The position numbers and the translations under genes were made by a program. 64,000 nt of DNA from Isoetes taiwanensis. Taxonomy: Eukaryota > Streptophyta > Lycopodiopsida > Isoetales > Isoetaceae. The notes under the pieces were generated by a model, which made no database searches, had not been told where the DNA came from, and saw nothing but the letters and a program-made list of their open reading frames with translations. The stretch lies in assembly GCA_021234155.1 (NCBI GenBank), contig JAJEKV010000028.1, forward strand, positions 3,372,567 through 3,436,566. Direction: 5' to 3'. Of the stretch, positions 36,847-48,067 are shown in pieces; the first letter of the stretch is position 1, and every line of letters begins with the position of its first letter.

Positions 36847-37582
36847 GAGGAAGAATACACCGACGCAAAACTATATCCTTGCCACGCTTATAGAGATGTC
36901 CAGCCAGCATGGTATAGTCATGAAGAAACTGTTGACGGCGTGACCGGAGCTTCTTTGGAGAGAGCGTGAGGTCTTCTGACAATAATGCACCAGAGAGTAG
37001 ATATTGCTGATAGTCGTGAAACCAATGGGGCGTGGCCGTGACCAAGAAGAGTTGTGCGGCAGGAAAAGCATTCGAAATACCCGTGGATGGGTCATCTGTT
37101 TGAATGCGTAACAGGTAATCAGGCACAACATGTGACTTACCAGCCTTATGAATGATTTCGAAGGGAGAAAACTCCTGAAGGAGCAGTACCCAATGGGCAA
37201 TGCGTCCCCTGGGCGTGGTTTTGTTGATCAGATAAAGGAGAGCTTGATGGTCAACAAAAAACTTGATTTTGCTACCCAACAGATAATGATGGAACCTTTA
37301 GACACAGAAGATGAGTCCAAGCGCTTCACGTTCCATGGCAGAATAATTCTTCTCAGCGGGATTAAGTTTCCTGCTGGCATAGCAAATAGGCTTGTCAATG
37401 TGAGAAAAATATTCTTGAGAAAGAACAGCACCTATGGCAAAGGCGAAGACATCGATATGAACATGAAAAGGTTTGTCCCATTGAGGTGGAACAAGAACAG
37501 GAGCTTGAGTGAGTAGAACCTTCAATTTCTGAAATGTTGCATCCACCTGGGGATTCCAAGCCCAAGAGGATTCATCACCCAT
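36758..37582 (-). pseudogene. RNase H and connection domain
   Basis: Two overlapping frames cover the domain. 37298-37582 has HIDVFAFAIGAVLSQ and EREALGL, with the first Asp and Glu of the active site. 36758-37279 has FFVDHQALLYLINK and VVPDYLLR. RNase H degrades element RNA after first-strand synthesis. The acidic residues look preserved but are split between frames. Confidence 0.87.
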
Positions 37583-38619
37583 GAGTTATGAATGGGATCC
37601 GTAATGGCAGCGAGCCCTGGAATGAAGGTGGCATAGTAATTTACCTTGCCCAAGAATAAACGTGTCTCCTTGATGTTGGAAGGTGCTTGAGCTTTGAGCA
37701 CACAACTGATTTTTGCAGGGCCCATAGTGACGCCATCTTTGCTCACCACGTGGCCAAAAAGGACACCTGAAGTGATACAAAAAGTGCACTTTTCTGGATT
37801 TAAACTGATACCAGATTCATCACATTTTTGAAAAACGAGCTCCAATTTGTGGAGATGATTATCCATGGAGCTATAAGCAGAAAAATGGTCTTGAAAAACT
37901 TGCAGAACGGCATTATCTTTCATGTAATCGTGAAAAACAGAGAGCATAATGCGCTGAAAAGTAGAGGGAGAGTTGGATAATCCAAAAGGCACCACTTTGT
38001 AGGCAAAAGTGCCCCACGGTGTGGTGAATATAGTTTTCAATTGATCCTCAGCCTTGATAGAGATTTGATTATAGCCCGAGAAGCCATCCATAAAGGAGTA
38101 CATGTCATGGCCTGCTACTTCTTCAAGGACTTGATATGTAAAGGGTAGCGGAAAATGATCACGTTCCGTGGCCTGATTAAGTTTTCGGTAATCCACGCAA
38201 ATACGTATTTTACCATTATGCTTGAGAGCAATTACAATTGGGCTCATCCACTCGGAATGTTTGACCTCGTAAATCAATCCAGCAGCCAGCAGTTTATCTA
38301 TTTCTGCTTTTACACGGTCACGATAATTGGGGTTGAGCCGGTACTGTCGTTGCTAGATTGAGTGTGCATCTGGTTTAGTGGGAATGGTGAGTTCCCCCAT
38401 TTTTTTCTTAATACCTCTTAAATCTTTGTATCTCCATGCAAAGATATGTTTGAACTTCTTGAAGAGGCTCAGAGCACGAGCTTTATAAGTTTTTGGGAGA
38501 CTAGCAGCCAACTGGATGGGTTGGTTGTCTCCTAGTTCAATGACTTCAATTTCTGGAGTTTGAATATGTGGGATGACTTCTGTGTCCTTGATGGTGTGAG
38601 CAGGAGGTTGAAATACCAC
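37522..38619 (-). pseudogene. Reverse transcriptase domain
   Basis: Conserved blocks are easy to follow: SPIVIALKHNGKIRICVDYR, YSFMDGFSGYNQI (first catalytic Asp), TPWGTFAYKVVPFGLSN, and the palm motif. The palm motif normally reads Y/F-x-DD but is VFQDHFS here, so one catalytic Asp is His. The N-terminal part continues in another frame (38353-38619), with an in-frame stop near 38354. The region would copy element RNA to DNA in the cytoplasmic particle. Identity is certain and activity is excluded. Confidence 0.92.
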
Positions 38620-39510
38620 TGGAGGTTTAGCACTCTGAGTAATGAAAAAAGAGGCTGCTGAGAGTCGTCGATTAATGGTTGCTTCATGACGGCAGTGACA
38701 TCAACAATACCTTGAGGAGTGGCTTCTTCAGGGAAAATGTCGACACACTGAATTCGATTGCAAGGTGCAAGATAAAGATCTAGCAAGGTGGCCACAGCGT
38801 GGTCTTGATCAAGACTCATGTCACCCCAATGATCAATATACTCGAGGTAAGAAGACAAAGGTAAACCAGCAGGAGAAGCTTGAACTTGATAAGTATTCTG
38901 AGGCTCCTCAGAGTCGTTGTCAGATAGGGATGGTTCAGCGTGTTCTATAGAGATGAGCTTACCTGTTTCAAGATCCATCGTGACATCCAAAGTGCCGCCA
39001 GTAATGACAAGTTGATCAGTAGCCCAGTAATGAATGCTTTGGGGGAGAAAATGTCGTCTAACCAGCATTTCATAAATCACCCAGATCTTCACTAGCTTTT
39101 CAAACGCCAAATTTCAAGGGGAATTTGACTGATATGGAGAAGAGGAGTGACGTTTTAAAGACACGTGATGTGGTCATTGGCAAGCTTAATGTCATAAGGG
39201 GCACGGTAAAGTTGTGTGATGCCCAGTTGTCTCCGAAGTTTGTCTGTGATGAGATTGACAGCGCTATCGCCATCAATCTGCACATGATTGATATGTTGAT
39301 TCCCAACAACAGCTGGGGGTAGAAGCGGCTACCTCGCCGATCAGAACCGTGGGTAGTGGCAACTGTTCCTTGAGTGCAGGACACAGCTTGAGAATGGTAG
39401 CAAGACTGAGTGGAATTTTAATTTTTGCAAGCTCCTCTTGGAGTTCCAAAATAAGTACGTCTATAACTTCACAGTTGCTGCATAAAATTGTACCTATGCT
39501 CGGCAATGCC
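38532..39510 (-). pseudogene. Protease and linker upstream of RT
   Basis: Near 39240-39310 the minus strand reads QIDGDSAVNLITD, a degenerate form of the aspartic protease D-[ST]-G box with its following hydrophobic run. The ORF 38532-39110 is a linker rich in Asp, Glu and Ser before RT. Gag upstream of 39510 was not recognised. Confidence 0.6.
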
Positions 39511-40804
39511 GGGCACTGTTACTAGTAGATAGATATTACTTTAATATCCAAGGGGATTTTACAAGGAAAATCGATCTATAAAAAATTATGAAACAAAAGG
39601 GAAATTGATATGCAAAGGAATAGAAGCATGTGAGTATCATTCTTTTCACTATCTAAGAATATGAAAAAAAAAAGGGAATCTTAAGGGTGCACACATTTCT
39701 GTGCAGGATGACCTCTCTCCAGTACCCTTAACCAGGTGACAAGAGGAACCATGCAAGGTGCGAGAGGTGAGATTCGAGCAAAAGTGGGCAGTTTACACTG
39801 GAGGCACAACCCGTATCTATGATCAAGGTCCCAAAAATCTCTGCTTTGTTATTATGTTCTTTGATGGGGCTTAGTCCCTAGGTCTTATATGCCTTATGCC
39901 CTTGCTTGGTTCCTATGGACGTAAAAAATCCATCCATCCATCCATCCATCTATCTAAAACATAAAGGTTGTTAAAATAAGGCGATGGCTTTGTGGAGCTG
40001 TGGATGCTATGGCAAGAGCAGAATGGAGCGCTAGAGAAGAGGCCATGGCCATCTATTCAATATGTTAAACCAAACTGGATCTAAATCCCTTGAATTCAGA
40101 AGTAAATATCAATGCTGAACTGGAACCTAAATCCCTTGATTGGAGGATACAACATTTGAGTGAAGGAAAATGAAGTGCGCCTATTTTCTTGGAAACTTTG
40201 TCTTTATCCCACATTTTCTGTTCGAAGTATTTTCTTGCCAAAACTTGATTGAGTCTTTTCGAATTTGACCTGCTCTGATCCTCAATTCTCTCAAATTTGA
40301 TAGCTAGCCTGATAGACCTAGCAGTCCATATGAATCCTGACTACAAAAGCTTCAAATGGATACGAAAATCTTTGCAATTTTGATTGATGGCAAAATATTA
40401 ACTTGTGGTTTTCTTTCTAGTCCAGTTCTAAAACTCTGGGATAATCTGAAGAGCTTTTTTCGCCTGAATTCTCAATTGAGCCAAGCAGTGAGGATTTTGA
40501 AACACAGATCATAGAATCTTGGTTGGAGGAATTTGTTGGGGATAAAAAATCGTCCTAAGCATCTTATTTTTCGAGTTCACTGTGATTGATCTAAGTACCA
40601 TATCTTTGTGAAGGTATTCTCTTCTTAATTTGTATGGATAGATCAAGCATTATTACAATTTGTAAGGTATTCTAGTCCAATTAATCTAGAATCGTTGTTT
40701 TTTTCCTCATCCTTTTCCTTCCCCTCTCTTTTCTCCCTTCTTTCCGCTTTCTTCCCGGCTCTTGCTTTCTGCAATTTCCGCTTTGTTGCTTCCTCCCTAA
40801 CTTT
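39511..40804. other. Unassigned interval with a (CATC)n microsatellite
   Basis: I see no gene. A short CATC tandem lies at about 39929-39952. Around 40085-40140 the phrase ctaaatcccttga occurs twice about 55 bp apart. Pyrimidine-rich sequence (40690-40800) leads into the LINE that follows and may be its 5' untranslated region. Confidence 0.5.
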
Positions 40805-43316
40805 ATGATGGCCAACTTAGCGAGGCAATTTGTGCTAAATCCTAAAACCTTGCCTTTCATTCATTGTGTTTTGGCGCTTCAAGAAGTTGATCGGACTTCT
40901 CTACTCTCTGATTTGAAGAAAATTGTTTCCAAGACCTCGGGTTTCATCCCTTTTGGAAATTTCAGAGATCTTTCTCTGCAAAAGAAGCTCATGGATCCTT
41001 CATCCGATCACACTCCAAATTGGGACAATAACTTCAAAGATCCTAGCTCTATATGATCACTCCCTCTTTGTTGATCCCCGCCACGTGAATTTTGAGCCTT
41101 ATGGTACCCCGATCGGCATCATTGAAGTTAATTCGGATGCGATGCGACTAGATTTTCCAACGTGAACAGCCACAAATGCCTCCTAAGCTTGCCACAATTC
41201 ATGGTATTCATCTAAATTCCCCTATGGTTTTTGAAAAAATGGAATCTCTTTCAAACTCTGCTGTTATTCTGAAAGTTGATAAAACGGGAATTAATATTGC
41301 TAATTTATGGTCACACCTTCTCTCATTACAAAAAGGCCTAACTATTAATGTTTTTAATCGCTCCTCGGTTATCCTTACATTATGATTGAATGTGGTAAGC
41401 AAGGATCTGCTAATTTCTTGCTTCACAGTGGTACTCAGGTTTATGAAAACTTTCATATTTCTTTCATTAAATGGGATCCGAAACTCTCCATTGCTTATTT
41501 AAACAAGTATTGTGTGGCCATTACATCCCTATATAGACTTAGTCCTATCTAATTGGAATGAGGATTCTTTTAAATCCCTATTCAATTCCATTAGGACCTA
41601 TATTTCTACTGTCTATGCTCCATACAAGCCTCCGGTATCTTATGTCCAATTGGATATATCTAAAGATATTCCCCAAAAATATACCCTTCAATCGACCTTT
41701 TTGGCCAAAAAGCTAAGGTGGGTTGGCTTACCTCCAAATTGTTCTAAATGCTGTTCTAGACAATTCTGGTATGCAGACTGCAAAGAAATATGAATAATGA
41801 TTCTTTGAAGGATAAGGAAATTCCAAGAGACTTGGCTGGCAGAAATTCTGAGAATAATATTATCAGTGACAAACCTTCAGTGGGCACATGGATGAGAGTC
41901 AATGGAAGTACAGGAAGAATTGCAAAGAGAAGAATGGAAAGAGAGCACCAGAATGTCACTAATACCTCTTCCATTACAATTCAATAATCTGATGCTCAAA
42001 GATACAAGTTAAAGGGTAAAGCTAAGGTTGATTATGACAACGACCATACCTTAGATCTTCACTCTACTCTTTCGCAGATTGCTAGAGATTCCAAGACTCA
42101 GAGTTATGATAAAATTGTAGCCTTGGCTCCAAAGCCACAAAGCATTCCTTTAATTTGGAATCCAACCAAAGGTGCGAGAGATTCATTAACTAAGAAAATT
42201 CAAAATAAATACACTTTAAAAATCAATGAGCCACATGCTAGCAAAGTCAGGCTACTAGAGTAACAGAGAACAACTGCAAAAATATTGCAAGGAATGTTGC
42301 TGACATGACTATTGTTGTTCCAAAATCAACTCAAAATACCAAAGAAGATTCTAGTGAGCAGCACAAGGACCACCCTTCTGAAACTCCAAAGGTCTTAAGA
42401 AAAGTGGATAAAGTTACATCATCCTCTGAGGATGATGAGGAGGTACTTTTCTATTCTAATCAATTTGTTGTTCTTGCTAACAAATCTGCAGACCAAATGG
42501 ATTTCTTGCATTCAAAAAATGAAGCTCAACCCTTACCATTACCCTCCTTAAATAATTTGCCTTCTTTTTACTCCCCTCCTAAAACAAAAAAAACTATAGC
42601 CTCCAGTTCCATTGATCTTATCGATTTATCATCCCTTGAATTCTCTGATAACCCTCCTCCCGAATCGCCCTTCCATTTCCATGGTAATTGCTCAGCCAGC
42701 TGGCATCCATTGACTTTGATATGCAAAAGGAAATAGTCTTTGTAAAGTAGCTCAGGATGAGGAGGCATATACAATTGGCATTGACAAAGAAAGGATGGAT
42801 GTAGTAGATCATATGCAAAATGTTCAAGAATCAGATGATATTGATTATGTACCAGAGACCCCAAAAGACATAACCAATCTGAGCATTCCAAAGAAAGCTG
42901 ATGAGCTACCTATCAGGCAAGTCTTCAATCCTATAACAAATAATATAAGTTCCAATTCTACTGCTGATATGGATTTTAATATTTGCTCCCCTCTTAATAA
43001 ACTTTTTGAGTTTATCCCTGGTGGATTTTTATCTGAAAATGAGGGTGACTTTGACAAAGAAAATAATAATCAAGAGGGAAAAATAACTTGGGATCATGAA
43101 TACTATTTAAATATCTATAATCTAGCCGAAAATATGAACTCAAATATCTTTTCCAAGAAATTTAAAGGGAAGAAGAAAACCGTTATTTCTGCCCCAAAAA
43201 ATGCCCCTGCTAGTAACACTCGAAGTAAAAATAAAAAGAAAAGAGACGAAAGAAATCCAAAGGTTTCTCTTCCTTGTATCCTTTCCCCCAATGAAGATCA
43301 TTTCTTGGAACATTAG
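40805..43316 (+). pseudogene. L1 ORF1 (RNA-binding protein), frame-broken
   Basis: Consecutive plus-strand pieces (40805-41056, 41176-41385, 41512-41793, 42305-42736 and 42795-43316) read as a plant L1 ORF1. An N-terminal nucleic-acid-binding region is followed by FLAKKLRWVGLPPNCSKC at about 41705-41755, the usual lead into the CCHC-type zinc finger. A long Ser/Asp/Glu-rich stretch comes next, then a basic C-terminus with SNTRSKNKKKRDER. ORF1 coats LINE RNA and accompanies it to the target. The C-terminus overlaps the ORF2 start at 43291 in another frame, a normal L1 arrangement. It is low in the CG/CHG indels seen elsewhere. Confidence 0.72.
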
Positions 43317-44085
43317 AGGCATCAAAAGTGCTCTGAAAAGAAGGAGAGTGATTTCTCGGATAAAACCTATAATGTTTGACATTATCTTTTGCAAGAACTT
43401 AAGCTCCAAAATTTGAATGTGCTAACCTAGGTGATTGGATAATCCCTGGTAGTTCTTCTATTTGGATAGAAGCATGTGGAACCTCGGGCGATATCTGCAT
43501 GATTTGGAAGAATATTGAGTCTATACTTCTACAATAGCCACAGTAGGATGTGGCGACCTTCTATCTTCAACTTGCATGATAAGAGAATTGGTATTATTAA
43601 TATATTGCTTCTACTAATCCCAAGGATAGGGAGGATCTCTACACCGGAGTTAAACAAGCTGGATCAAGAATCAATGCATCAATGATTGGATCATTGCTTG
43701 GAGATTTTAATAATACCCCGGATGAAATAAAAAATTGGGAAACAAAATCAATTCCTAATTCTAATCTTGACTGGTTGCTAAATGATAAGCATTGTTACAA
43801 GGTTAGTACCATCTATGACTTTCTCAATCAAAATACTAATCCATTAAGTCAGACTTCCCAATGGAATCTTGGTTCTCGAGGCCTCTAAAACTACGATTGG
43901 TAATATCCGGAATTCCTATGTTTCCAAGAAGATTTCCTTTTTCATTTGGCTCATTGCTAATAAAAGTGTTCCCATCTGTTTGAACTATTCCAAGAGAGAT
44001 CATAATTTATCTCTACTTTGCCCTCTAAATTGCAATGACACCGTTAAGCATGGAACATATTTTCTTTTGTCCCAAGCTTAAGCAC
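43291..44085 (+). pseudogene. L1 ORF2 with internal deletion: endonuclease start joined to zinc-binding end
   Basis: The start at 43291 reads MKIISWNIRGIKSALKRRR, the endonuclease N-terminus. At about 43690-43715 the endonuclease motif LGDFN is followed at once by sequence typical of the far C-terminal zf-RVT region (KVSTIYDFLNQ, then FFIWLIANKSVP and CPLNCNDTVKHG). The reverse transcriptase, about 2 kb in a normal L1, is absent. The element ends somewhere before 44410. The copy cannot be active. The join could be a deletion after insertion, or a template switch during copying. Confidence 0.8.
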
Positions 44086-44419
44086 TTTTGGAGTTGGTTT
44101 GATCATTACTTTGGGAACCATGATGTAAATTCCATTATTCAATTCCTCTGACCAACAATTCCTTCAAAATACTATTGTTTTTCTTGCCTTATGAAATGTT
44201 TGGAAATTCATAAATAGGTGCCCATATGGTCATAAAGATTCTCTATTACTTGGATTAAAATTCACTTCATTTATCATTTAGAATCATGGGCTACAGCCCA
44301 TAGACGTATTTCTTCTGACAAATATGACAGGTGTTGGAATCAATTTGGTCCATATGAAGGGTATTTTAATTTTAAATCAAAATTATATTTCTAAAGGCAC
44401 TGAATCCCCCTCTCCCCTT

Positions 44420-44770
44420 CTTTTGATGGACGACAAACTTTATTAAAACTCCAAGCCAGAATCTAGATACAAATGCACAAGCGAGAATAAAATCTCAGAG
44501 AATAATCATGATCCACTGAGTAGAACCACCAGCCTATGCATAAAACAACACACTCAAATGGAACTCAAATATTGACTGTCGCTTGGCAGGAGCAAGCAAA
44601 AAGCAATGATAGGCCTTAGCAATTCTAGCTTGTGCGTCCTGGAGGACAACTGCAGGAGGAATATCCCAACCCTGAAAGACACACAATCTCCTGCGCTTCC
44701 AGATGGACCACACCAACCATCCTGATGCTAAATGAAATGCTTGGCTCCGCAATTTATTCTAAGTATCCAG
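44420..44770 (-). mobile_element. 3' end of a minus-strand L1
   Basis: The minus-strand ORF 44534-44752 contains GWLVWSIWKRRRLCVFQ, matching the segment after the zf-RVT domain at the end of plant L1 ORF2. Further left, AATAAA on the minus strand (44439-44444) fits the 3' untranslated end. Only about 350 bp remain. Confidence 0.75.
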
Positions 44771-44796
44771 ATAAATAGCCAGGAGCACTTGCTGAC

Positions 44797-45234
44797 TTGT
44801 CAATGTCACATGAAAAAGAGAAAGCAGCCAAGACCAAACAGTCTGGAGATGATCTTTTCATAGGTTATATTGAGTTATGCAGAAGTCATAATAACAGAAA
44901 ATTTGTTGGAGGGGCAAGTATGTATGAGGTAAAGTTATATAGTGATGGAAGGCCACATGAGCATCAAGTCAAGTTTCCCCCTCACAACCAATGGATTGTT
45001 AGGCAAATGATCGAGGATAATGAAGTTTGCAAGGCAAGAGAAAGAATTTGGCCAGGGATATTCACACGAGAAGTCTTCCAAATGGCATATATATTACGGT
45101 TCATACATAAGCATCATAAGGAATTTTACGAAGACAGGTTTGCTAGATCTGGACGGATGTATTACATACACAAGATGATTCTTGATGCTTATGGTACTCT
45201 CCTTTTTGCTAATGGTTCAGCAGGATTTCTATAG
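44797..45234 (+). CDS. Unrecognised 145-aa ORF in tandem duplication, copy 1
   Basis: The ORF reads SGDDLFIGYIELCRSHNN and later GIFTREVFQMAYI, and looks like real protein, but I do not recognise a family. The first 15 residues come from sequence outside the duplicated block, so the start may be accidental. Downstream, at 45770-45800, the unit carries taattaatgaaaaaatc followed by an A-run, resembling the tail of a retroposed transcript. It could be a processed gene copy or an exon-bearing fragment. No signal peptide or membrane segment is evident. Confidence 0.35.
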   Translation: MSMSHEKEKAAKTKQSGDDLFIGYIELCRSHNNRKFVGGASMYEVKLYSDGRPHEHQVKFPPHNQWIVRQMIEDNEVCKARERIWPGIFTREVFQMAYILRFIHKHHKEFYEDRFARSGRMYYIHKMILDAYGTLLFANGSAGFL

Positions 45235-46745
45235 ATCGATAAGAGACAATATGTAGATGGCTGACTCCTATGCTATTGGCACTACTATAAATTCACTCAT
45301 ATCTATAACCCTCTCTTCTCTTCTGCCTCTAATTCTGATGATCCTAAAATCCCTACCATCTCCATATCAAGAATTGATAGCATTGCTTCTTTCTGGATGC
45401 AGTAATCTCCTTTGGTTTTGCAGGTTCTTAGCAATAGCAGAATTTTGTGGATTAGAAAGTACCTATCTTACAATGTGCTCTGCTATGCTCTTTTGGGAGA
45501 TACAGGTTCCTCATTGTCAATACAAAGTTCTTTAGAAGATCCTTTTTGCTCTCTCGAAGGCCCTAGTTCAGGTTGCTGTATTCTGACGAAGACTGAAGAT
45601 CCCGATTTACTTTGACTTTGACTGAAGACTTTCTCATAATTTTGGAAGACCTGGTTCTTCATATTCATTTTGAAAATAACTTGCTATATTTGTAAGCTCT
45701 GTTATATTTTGACTTGCCCATGTCTCTAGACAATCGGAGTATATTGTATGTTTTTCCTTAATTAATGAAAAAATCATCTCGTACCTTAAAAAAAAGGACC
45801 CTTGTAGGTAAGAAGTCGTAAAGCCACACCAGAAAGAAGAAAACAGTTACATCCAATAGAAGATTCGAATTCAAGCTTGCCCAGAAGCAACAACTGCTAT
45901 GCCGAGTCTGGAGATGATCTTTTCATAGGTTATATTGAGTTATGCAGAAGTCATAATAACAGAAAATTTGTTGGAGGGGCAAGTATGTATGAGGTAAAGT
46001 TATATAGTGATGGAAGGTCACATGAGCATCAAGTCAAGTTTCCCCCTCACAACCAATGGATTGTTAGGCAAATGATCAGGGATAATGAAGTTTGCAAGGC
46101 AAGAGAAAGAATTTGGCCAGGGATATTCACACGAGAAGTCTTCCAAATGGCATATATATTCTGGTCATAAGCATCATAAGGAATTTTGAAGAGGCGGTTT
46201 GCTAGATCTGAGACACATGTATTACATACAGGATGATTCCTGATGCTTAATAGCAGAATTTTGTGGATTAGAAAGTACCTATCTTACAATGTGCTCTGCT
46301 ATGATCTTTTGGGAGATACAGGTTCCTCATTGTCAATACAAAGTTCTTTAGAAGATCCTTTTTCTCTCTCGAAGGCCCTAGTTCGAGTTCTTTGTATTAC
46401 GGCGAAGGCCCCGAAGACCCGATTTACTCTGACTTTGGCTGAAGACTTTCTCATAATTTTGGAAGACCTCGGTTCTTCATATTCATTTTGAAAATAACTT
46501 GCTATATTTGTAAGCTCTATTATATTTTGACTTGCCCATGTCTCTAGGCAATGGGAGTATATTGTATGTTTTCCTTAATTAATGAAAAAATCATCTCGTT
46601 ACCTTAAAAAAAGGACCCTTGTTTATCCATTTATCTTTGAAAGTAGGTAAGAAGTCGTAAAACCACACGAAAAAAGAAAAAAAGCAGTTACATCAATAGA
46701 AGATTCAAATTCAAGCTTGCCCAGAAGCAACAACTGCTACGCCGA
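44841..46745. repeat. Tandem duplication of a 1.06-kb block
   Basis: Copy 1 spans 44841-45905 and copy 2 spans 45906-46745. Both start gtctggagatgatctttt and end with caactgctaygccga. They are highly similar. Copy 2 lacks about 246 bp (copy 1 45192-45437), with the shared bases ctta at the break. Each copy has an A-run near its 3' part (45787-45796 and 46604-46611). Confidence 0.92.
45877..46170 (+). pseudogene. Unrecognised ORF in tandem duplication, copy 2 (truncated)
   Basis: The same protein as copy 1 from SGDDLFIGYI to EVFQMAYI, then a change to FWS and a stop. The following region has small losses relative to copy 1 and the 246-bp deletion. The first residues come from the end of the preceding copy. 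Confidence 0.4.
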
Positions 46746-47650
46746 AAACAAAGACAAAACAAATAACTAGAGCAAAAAGCACATGTCACAAGAAAATTTG
46801 GAAGCTATAAACCTACACCGAGATGAAGAAAATAGGCACTGCCAATAGAACACTTGAGCCTGCCCAGAAGCAACAAATGCTACGTCAGGAAAGAGAAAAT
46901 GGAAGCACAACCCATGGAGAAAAGCTCGGGGTCCACCACACACGAAAAGAAGAAGAAGAAGAACCCCAAAGATGCTACTCGATAGTCGCCCTGCTACGCC
47001 AAGAAAGAACAGGAGATGACTAATCAAGCGAGAAGCGCATGACATCCAAACCATTGTAATAGCAAACTTTAAAAAGAGGTCCAAGCAGCTACATGCATAT
47101 ATAGACTCACCTTATCCAGACATCATCGACCAAACACAACCAACCACTCAATGACCTCAAGAGAAAAAGGGGAGAAGAAGGGAGGGAAACTAAACACTGA
47201 TGAAAGATCCAACTCAAAAGGATACTAAATCCTTGGTTTTACAGAATTAAATATCAACCATTCGCCTCTGAAAGTTTAGAGGCCAATTAGCAACAAAATT
47301 GTCCGACAACTCCTGAAGCTTCTAGGGAAAAAATTGGGAGGAAGAAGTAACTAAATTTCCGAGAGAAGAATTGACCGAGAGAAGAATTGACTGAGACGAA
47401 GTCTGGCGGCCCCGCTCCTCAAAATCCGGGAGCAAGTTACTAGAGCGTAATATTTGAGTAAAGTAGGCGTAATTTTTTTTAATAAAAGTTCCTTCACAAT
47501 AAAATAAAAGGTTCTGGTAATTCCTAGAGCCCAAGATGGTGGCATGAGGAAATCACTACTTATCAACCGTCCATATCTGATCTTTATAAGTTTACAATTT
47601 TTTTTTGATGAATCAGCTCATTCTAGTTATGCAATGATCAGCGCTTGAAG
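46746..47650. other. Degenerate continuation of the duplicated block; otherwise unassigned
   Basis: The string gcccagaagcaacaa-tgctacg recurs at 46863-46885, and gctacgccaagaaag near 46993, so decayed pieces of the block's end continue to about 47040. After that I see no gene. An ORF at 46767-47084 on the minus strand is low-complexity hydrophobic and not convincing. Confidence 0.5.
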
Positions 47651-47652
47651 CT

Positions 47653-47940
47653 ATGGCAGTCAGGATACTTGGAGAAGCTTTATTCAATAGATCCATCTTA
47701 TCCCTGGAGAGAAAGTTAGACCTTCACCTTACCCTGTTACAAAGTGGGATTTGAGAACGGATTTCTGGAAAGGCAGTCTTCAACAAAGTGGATTCGTAGG
47801 ACAAGGATTTGATGCGGAGAAGCAAGGCAAAGTGTGGCAATGTGGAGCCAAACAGAACAGGGAGTAACTATTTGTGCTTCTGCAGAGGAACCTCAACCAA
47901 ACTCTCAATATTTGTTCTAATGAACAAGCCAGAAAGGAAG
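47653..47940 (+). other. Candidate N-terminal exon of the Era-like gene
   Basis: An ATG at 47653 opens MAVRILGEALFNRSILSLERK, rich in Arg, Leu and Ser with few acidic residues, as in mitochondrial targeting peptides. The frame then has to shift by one base to continue (KWDLRTDFWKGSLQQSGF), and again before SAEEPQPNSQYLF. Its position just upstream of the GTPase exons and on the same strand is the main argument. The shifts make it tentative. Confidence 0.3.
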
Positions 47941-48067
47941 CCCGTAATTCAAAGAGATAGAGACTCCAGCTAATAACCCTTTTGTTACAGAGGATTTTAA
48001 AAACTGATCCTGAACATAAAAAGTGGTAAACCCATTTTTCTTTGATAATTGACTCTGACGTTTGCAG

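Larger units (their letters stand above)
35974..39510 (-). mobile_element. Decayed Ty3/gypsy retrotransposon, pol region
   Basis: On the minus strand the order is protease, reverse transcriptase, RNase H, then integrase. This is the Ty3/gypsy order (integrase last) and not Ty1/copia. The integrase end shows no chromodomain, which points to a non-chromovirus lineage such as Tat/Athila-like; that placement is tentative. Neither LTR was recognised. Frames shift between domains and catalytic residues are altered, so the copy is dead. Confidence 0.88.

Noticed and set aside
39929-39952. (CATC)n tract as a functional site
   Set aside because: It is a short ordinary microsatellite with no associated element.
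46767-47084. A 105-codon hydrophobic minus-strand ORF
   Set aside because: It is the reverse complement of purine-rich degenerate repeat sequence, with low complexity and no motif.
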